Source: Streptomyces lushanensis (lineage in GTDB: Bacteria > Actinomycetota > Actinomycetes > Streptomycetales > Streptomycetaceae). From it: a DNA stretch of 34,828 bases. The DNA lies in the NCBI RefSeq assembly GCF_001700515.1, contig NZ_MAUD01000291.1, forward strand, positions 1 through 34,828, written 5' to 3'. Shown in pieces: positions 31,626 to 34,828 of the stretch. A program made the translations under genes and the position numbers. A model generated the notes under the pieces. That model did not search any database, was not told where the DNA came from, and worked only from the letters and a program-made list of their open reading frames with translations. Each line of letters opens with the position of its first letter. Position 1 is the first letter of the stretch.

Positions 31626-32524
31626 TTCTTGCTCCCAGTGGTGGCGACTGATGCGACGAAGTAGCGCTGCAGGCCGAGCAGAATCACGGCGGGAATGACT
31701 GCCAGCACCGCTGTCTCGGCGAAGACGCGGCCGTAGTCGCTGCTGAACGCGTTGAAGGTCTTGGCGATGGCGACGGGTGCGAGGTCCTTTTCGTCACTGG
31801 TCGTGACAAGGATGGGCCACAGATACGCCTGCCACTGGAAGAGAAACAGGATCAGACCGGTACCGATCAGCGCTGGGCGGGTCAGCGGAAGGTAGATCCT
31901 GAGAAAGATCCGGGGCCATCCGGCACCGTCCACACGCGCGGCTTCGGCCAGTTCCGACGGGATGCCCAGGAAGAACTGGCGGAGCGTGAAGATTGCCAGT
32001 CCGTTCCCGAGTCCGGGCAGGACAAGGGCGGGAATGCTGTTGGTGAGGCCCCAGTCGCTGAATGTGTGTGCCAAGGGAATGGCGATGGCCTCGAAGGGCA
32101 CGAGGAAGCTCAGCACGACCACGCCGAAGACGAATTTACGGCCGGGGAAGTCGACCACCGCCAGCGCGAAGGCCGCCATCGCGGAGATCACCATGCCGAG
32201 AACGACCGTCAGAGCGGCGACGATCACGCTGTTGGAGAGATTGCGCAGGAAGCCGTTGTCGATCGCTGAGTGGATGTTGCCGAGGGTCCAGTGCTCGGGC
32301 CACAGCATGTGCCAGTTCAAGGAGGAGCTGTCGGCGAAGGTTTCGGTGGCGCTGCGGAACGTACTGGCGATGAGCCAGAGGACCGGCAGGAGGAAGGCGA
32401 TGCCTACGGCGACGGCGATGACGGCGAGCACGACACGGCCGGTACGGCCGGATGTCGAAGCCGTGGACAGGCCGGAGTTCGAGGCCGCGGACGGGCCAGG
32501 GGTCCGGAGTGAGGTGCGGTTCAT
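31622..32524 (-). CDS. Carbohydrate ABC transporter permease (MalG/UgpE type)
   Basis: A 300-residue permease with ATG at 32524 behind GGAGAA. About six membrane helices; the first is at about 28-50 (VVLAVIAVAVGIAFLLPVLW). The EAA loop EAARVDGAG is followed by FLRIYLPLTRPAL, which contacts the shared ATPase. A Ser/Ala/Gly-rich N-terminal tail of 25 residues precedes the first helix. It pairs with the permease at 32527 (2 nt apart). No ATPase is encoded in the operon, so a shared MsiK-type ATPase is expected, as in Streptomyces sugar importers. Confidence 0.94.
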   Translation of the reverse strand: MNRTSLRTPGPSAASNSGLSTASTSGRTGRVVLAVIAVAVGIAFLLPVLWLIASTFRSATETFADSSSLNWHMLWPEHWTLGNIHSAIDNGFLRNLSNSVIVAALTVVLGMVISAMAAFALAVVDFPGRKFVFGVVVLSFLVPFEAIAIPLAHTFSDWGLTNSIPALVLPGLGNGLAIFTLRQFFLGIPSELAEAARVDGAGWPRIFLRIYLPLTRPALIGTGLILFLFQWQAYLWPILVTTSDEKDLAPVAIAKTFNAFSSDYGRVFAETAVLAVIPAVILLGLQRYFVASVATTGSKN

Positions 32525-32526
32525 GA

Positions 32527-33474
32527 TCAGTTCTCCTCGGCGCTGCGCAGCAGCCGGAACTGGACCGCGACAATGACGATCATCAGGGCGAGCAGCACCA
32601 GGAGTTCCGCCGCGGCGGTGTGCGGATCGGCGAGCTCGAAGCTGTTGTGGAAGATGTCGTACATGAGGAAGTTCGACTTCTCCTGCGGCCCCCCGTCGGT
32701 GAGGATCTGCATGGGCGCGAACAGTACGAAGTTCGAGACGGTGTCGGCGACCAGGACGAACAGCAGTGGCCGGCGGAGCAGGGGAAGCGTCACCGACCAG
32801 AAGCGGCGCAGCGGCCCTGCTCCGTCGATCGCGGCGGCTTCGTAGTACACGGTCGGGATGTCGTTGAGACCCGCGATGAGGAAGATCATCCAGTAACCGA
32901 CGCCGATCCAGCTGGCGATGAGGATGAGGCTCGCGACGACCTGCCCCTGTCCGGTGAGGAAGGGCTGCTGGTGGATGCCGACCCCGGCGAGCGCCGCGTT
33001 GACGGGGCCGTCCGGGCGCAGTGCGATACCCCATACCACCGCGGAACCGGTCATGGGGACCGCGGCGGGCAGAAAGATCAGTGTGCGCCAGACGCCGGTG
33101 ACGGGCAGGTTCTGGGTGAGGAGCACCGCGAGGGCGAGCGCCAGCGCGATCTGCAGTGGGTTGACGACGACGTTGAAGATCAGGGTTTGCCGGACGGAGG
33201 ACCAGAAGGCGTCGGAGGAGAAGAGTGCCGTGAAGGTGTCCGGTCCCACGAAGCGTGGCGGCAGGGTGCTGCCGGGGAGGCTTGTGTGGGTGGCGTCGTT
33301 GACGGCCTGGACGACGGGGACGAGCCGCAGCACGACGATGAGCGCGAGAGCGGGCGTCAGGAAGATGGCCGCCGCGCTGAGGTTGCCCAGGAGCCTGCGC
33401 CGGTGAAGGCTGCCCTTGCGCTGTGTCGGCGGAGCTGTCTCTCCGGCTTCCGGAGGGTGCGTTGTGAGTGTCAT
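32527..33474 (-). CDS. Carbohydrate ABC transporter permease (MalF/UgpA type)
   Basis: A 315-residue permease with ATG at 33474. The basic N-terminal tail (QRKGSLHRRRLLGN) is followed by about six membrane helices, from AAIFLTPALALIVVLRLVPV on. The coupling loop reads YYEAAAIDGAG and RFWSVTLPLLRRPLL. It forms the channel with the permease at 31622-32524. The 187 nt upstream carry three hairpins that separate it from the binding-protein gene. Confidence 0.94.
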   Translation of the reverse strand: MTLTTHPPEAGETAPPTQRKGSLHRRRLLGNLSAAAIFLTPALALIVVLRLVPVVQAVNDATHTSLPGSTLPPRFVGPDTFTALFSSDAFWSSVRQTLIFNVVVNPLQIALALALAVLLTQNLPVTGVWRTLIFLPAAVPMTGSAVVWGIALRPDGPVNAALAGVGIHQQPFLTGQGQVVASLILIASWIGVGYWMIFLIAGLNDIPTVYYEAAAIDGAGPLRRFWSVTLPLLRRPLLFVLVADTVSNFVLFAPMQILTDGGPQEKSNFLMYDIFHNSFELADPHTAAAELLVLLALMIVIVAVQFRLLRSAEEN

Positions 33475-33661
33475 TGCGGGTGTCCCTCCCGTCGGCGGGG
33501 CCTGTCGGCTCGCCCCGGCCGGTCGGTTCGCGTGGGCTGGGGTCGTTCGTGTGGATCCGGCTGCGCCGCGAGCCGCGGCGCCAGGGCTCGCGAGGCAGAA
33601 TCCGGACGAGAGGCCCTGGGCCCCGCCCTTCGGGCGGACGGCGCTGCTTTCGGAACACGCC
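33475..33661 (-). other. Intercistronic region with three hairpins between binding protein and permease
   Basis: Hairpins: GCGCCGCG/CGCGGCGC (33563-33581, 3-nt loop), CCAGGGC/GCCCTGG with inner CTCG/CGAG (33581-33619), and CCGCCC/GGGCGG (33623-33637). Such structures can stabilise the upstream binding-protein mRNA or partly terminate it. No gene is present. Confidence 0.65.
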
Positions 33662-34828
33662 CTAGCGGTACTTGGCCCACGCCTGATTGATCGTGCTGGT
33701 GGCTGAGGACAGCGCGCTGTCTGGGGAGGCGCCGTTGCTGATGTCGTCGAAGGTCTTGGACAGTGTGTCCTCGAACTCGACGTAGCCGGCGGTCCTGGCC
33801 CGCAAAGTGGCTGTGTTCGCCAATTCGTACTTGGTCAGTTCGACGGCGCCCTCCATGCGGGGGTCCTTGAAGACCGTCTGGTTGTAGAAGGTCGCCGTGC
33901 CGGCCGTGCTGGAGGGTGGCACCGCGAGGCTGGACATGTGCTGGGCGAATCCACCGTTGTCGAGTGCCATGTACCTCATGAAGATCTCGGAGGCGACCGC
34001 GTGCTTGCTGGCGGGATTCAGCCCGAGGGACCATCCGCCGGTGGGAGTGACGGCCTTGCCGCCCTCGAAGTAGGGGTAGGCGGTGACGCCGAAGTCCAGC
34101 TTGGCGTCGGCGGTGAACTTGGTCGCCCACCACGGGCCGCCCGGGAAGAAGGCCACCTGACCGGAGGCGAAGAGGTCCGGGGTCTGGGCCACCGGTACCC
34201 CGCGTGGGGAGATCTTGTCCTTGTACAGGGAGCCGTACCAGGTCATGGCCTTCTTCCAGCCCGCGTTCCGGAGTGCGGGCGTGAGGTTTCCGGTACCGCC
34301 GGCGCCCGGGCCGCCGCCGAGGCTCTCGGCGAGGGGCTGCAACTGGTAGTAACGGTTCACCTGATCGAACAGCAGGCCCCACTTGGCACCCGCTTGCTGG
34401 GTCTTCTTGGCATCGGCGGTGACGGTTTCCCAGGTCAAGCGGTCGGCGGGCTTCGCCGAGGGGAAGGGAACGCCGGCCTTCTCGAGCAGCGCCTTGTTGT
34501 AGTAGAGGAGCTGGCTCGACGTCTGGTACGGCAGGGCGACAAGCTTTCCGTCGCTGGTCGCGGCCTGCTGTGACGCCTTGTCGACCTTGCCCGTCAGGTC
34601 GGGGAATGCCGAGGAGAGATCGGTGAGCCAGCCCCGTGCCTGGTAGGCGTCGGTACGGGGCATGTCGACATCGAAGATGTCGAGGGTCGAGTCCCGGCGA
34701 CTCAGGCGTGTGCTGAGCACGCTGTTGAACTGGTCGAACGGAACCGCCTGGTAGTCGACGGTGATGTTCGGGTGTTCCTTGTGGAAGGCCGCGAGTACGG
34801 GCTTGATGTCGTCGGCCGCGTACGCGGC
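33662..34828 (-). CDS. Extracellular sugar-binding protein of an ABC transporter (5' end missing)
   Basis: The C-terminal 388 codons of a family 1 solute-binding protein; the signal peptide and start lie beyond the window's right edge. Motifs: FHKEHPNITVDYQAVPFDQF, DVDMPRTDAYQARGW, LPYQTSSQLLYYNKALLEKA, GLLFDQVNRYYQL, ASGQVAFFPGGPWW and TPTGGWSLGLNP. It captures the sugar outside the membrane and delivers it to the two permeases. Binding proteins are usually lipoproteins but that part is not visible. It is the first of four genes, followed by the permeases and a PfkB sugar kinase. The substrate is not deducible. Confidence 0.92.
   Translation of the reverse strand, partial: AAYAADDIKPVLAAFHKEHPNITVDYQAVPFDQFNSVLSTRLSRRDSTLDIFDVDMPRTDAYQARGWLTDLSSAFPDLTGKVDKASQQAATSDGKLVALPYQTSSQLLYYNKALLEKAGVPFPSAKPADRLTWETVTADAKKTQQAGAKWGLLFDQVNRYYQLQPLAESLGGGPGAGGTGNLTPALRNAGWKKAMTWYGSLYKDKISPRGVPVAQTPDLFASGQVAFFPGGPWWATKFTADAKLDFGVTAYPYFEGGKAVTPTGGWSLGLNPASKHAVASEIFMRYMALDNGGFAQHMSSLAVPPSSTAGTATFYNQTVFKDPRMEGAVELTKYELANTATLRARTAGYVEFEDTLSKTFDDISNGASPDSALSSATSTINQAWAKYR

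Overview
The window is high-GC DNA of a Streptomyces-type actinomycete. The signs are strong G/C third-position bias, many GTG starts, 4-nt stop/start overlaps (GTGA, ATGA, TTGA), a SigB/SigF-type sigma factor with a stressosome operon, ECF sigma factors, secreted proteins with Sec signals and a carbohydrate ABC operon. No tRNA, rRNA, CRISPR array, IS element or phage gene was found.

B12 region (1-5107): two divergent genes for secreted proteins each lie behind their own short cobalamin riboswitch (2674-2784 minus, 2903-2999 plus). Both contain alpha/alpha-barrel (terpenoid-cyclase-fold) repeats and a DUF4430/transcobalamin-like beta domain. A third secreted protein (4619-5107) is a lone beta domain. 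The architecture resembles animal intrinsic factor/transcobalamin and suggests an extracellular B12-binding system. A third, larger cobalamin riboswitch (15121-15295) precedes metE, the B12-independent methionine synthase, so three B12-controlled leaders fall within about 13 kb.

Signalling and stress region (5358-12361): an alpha/beta hydrolase, a PRC-barrel protein and a small hydrophobic protein come first. An operon follows, encoding a response regulator-PP2C phosphatase, a CHASE3/HAMP histidine kinase and a stand-alone response regulator. An ECF sigma factor with a translationally coupled membrane partner comes next, then metE.

Redox operon (15525-17546, minus): a PrmC/HemK2-like methyltransferase, a CDGSH iron-sulfur protein and a haem-oxygenase-fold iron enzyme overlap one another. 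An ECF sigma gene lies just upstream, divergent from a small membrane protein.

General stress region (19505-27012, plus): a SigB/SigF-family sigma factor, a GvpU-like protein and a six-gene stressosome operon (rsbR, rsbS, rsbT, HATPase-PP2C, histidine kinase, response regulator-GAF-PP2C). RsbT-type switching and PP2C phosphatases would control partner switching and so sigma activity.

Right region (27132-34828): a TetR repressor is divergent from a zinc-free MDR oxidoreductase, with two CGGAC-N5-GTCCG operators between them. A short membrane protein, a deletion scar carrying the 3' remnants of a divergent SDR/TetR pair, a conserved hypothetical, and a sugar ABC operon (binding protein, two permeases, PfkB sugar kinase) follow. 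The first and last genes run off the window.
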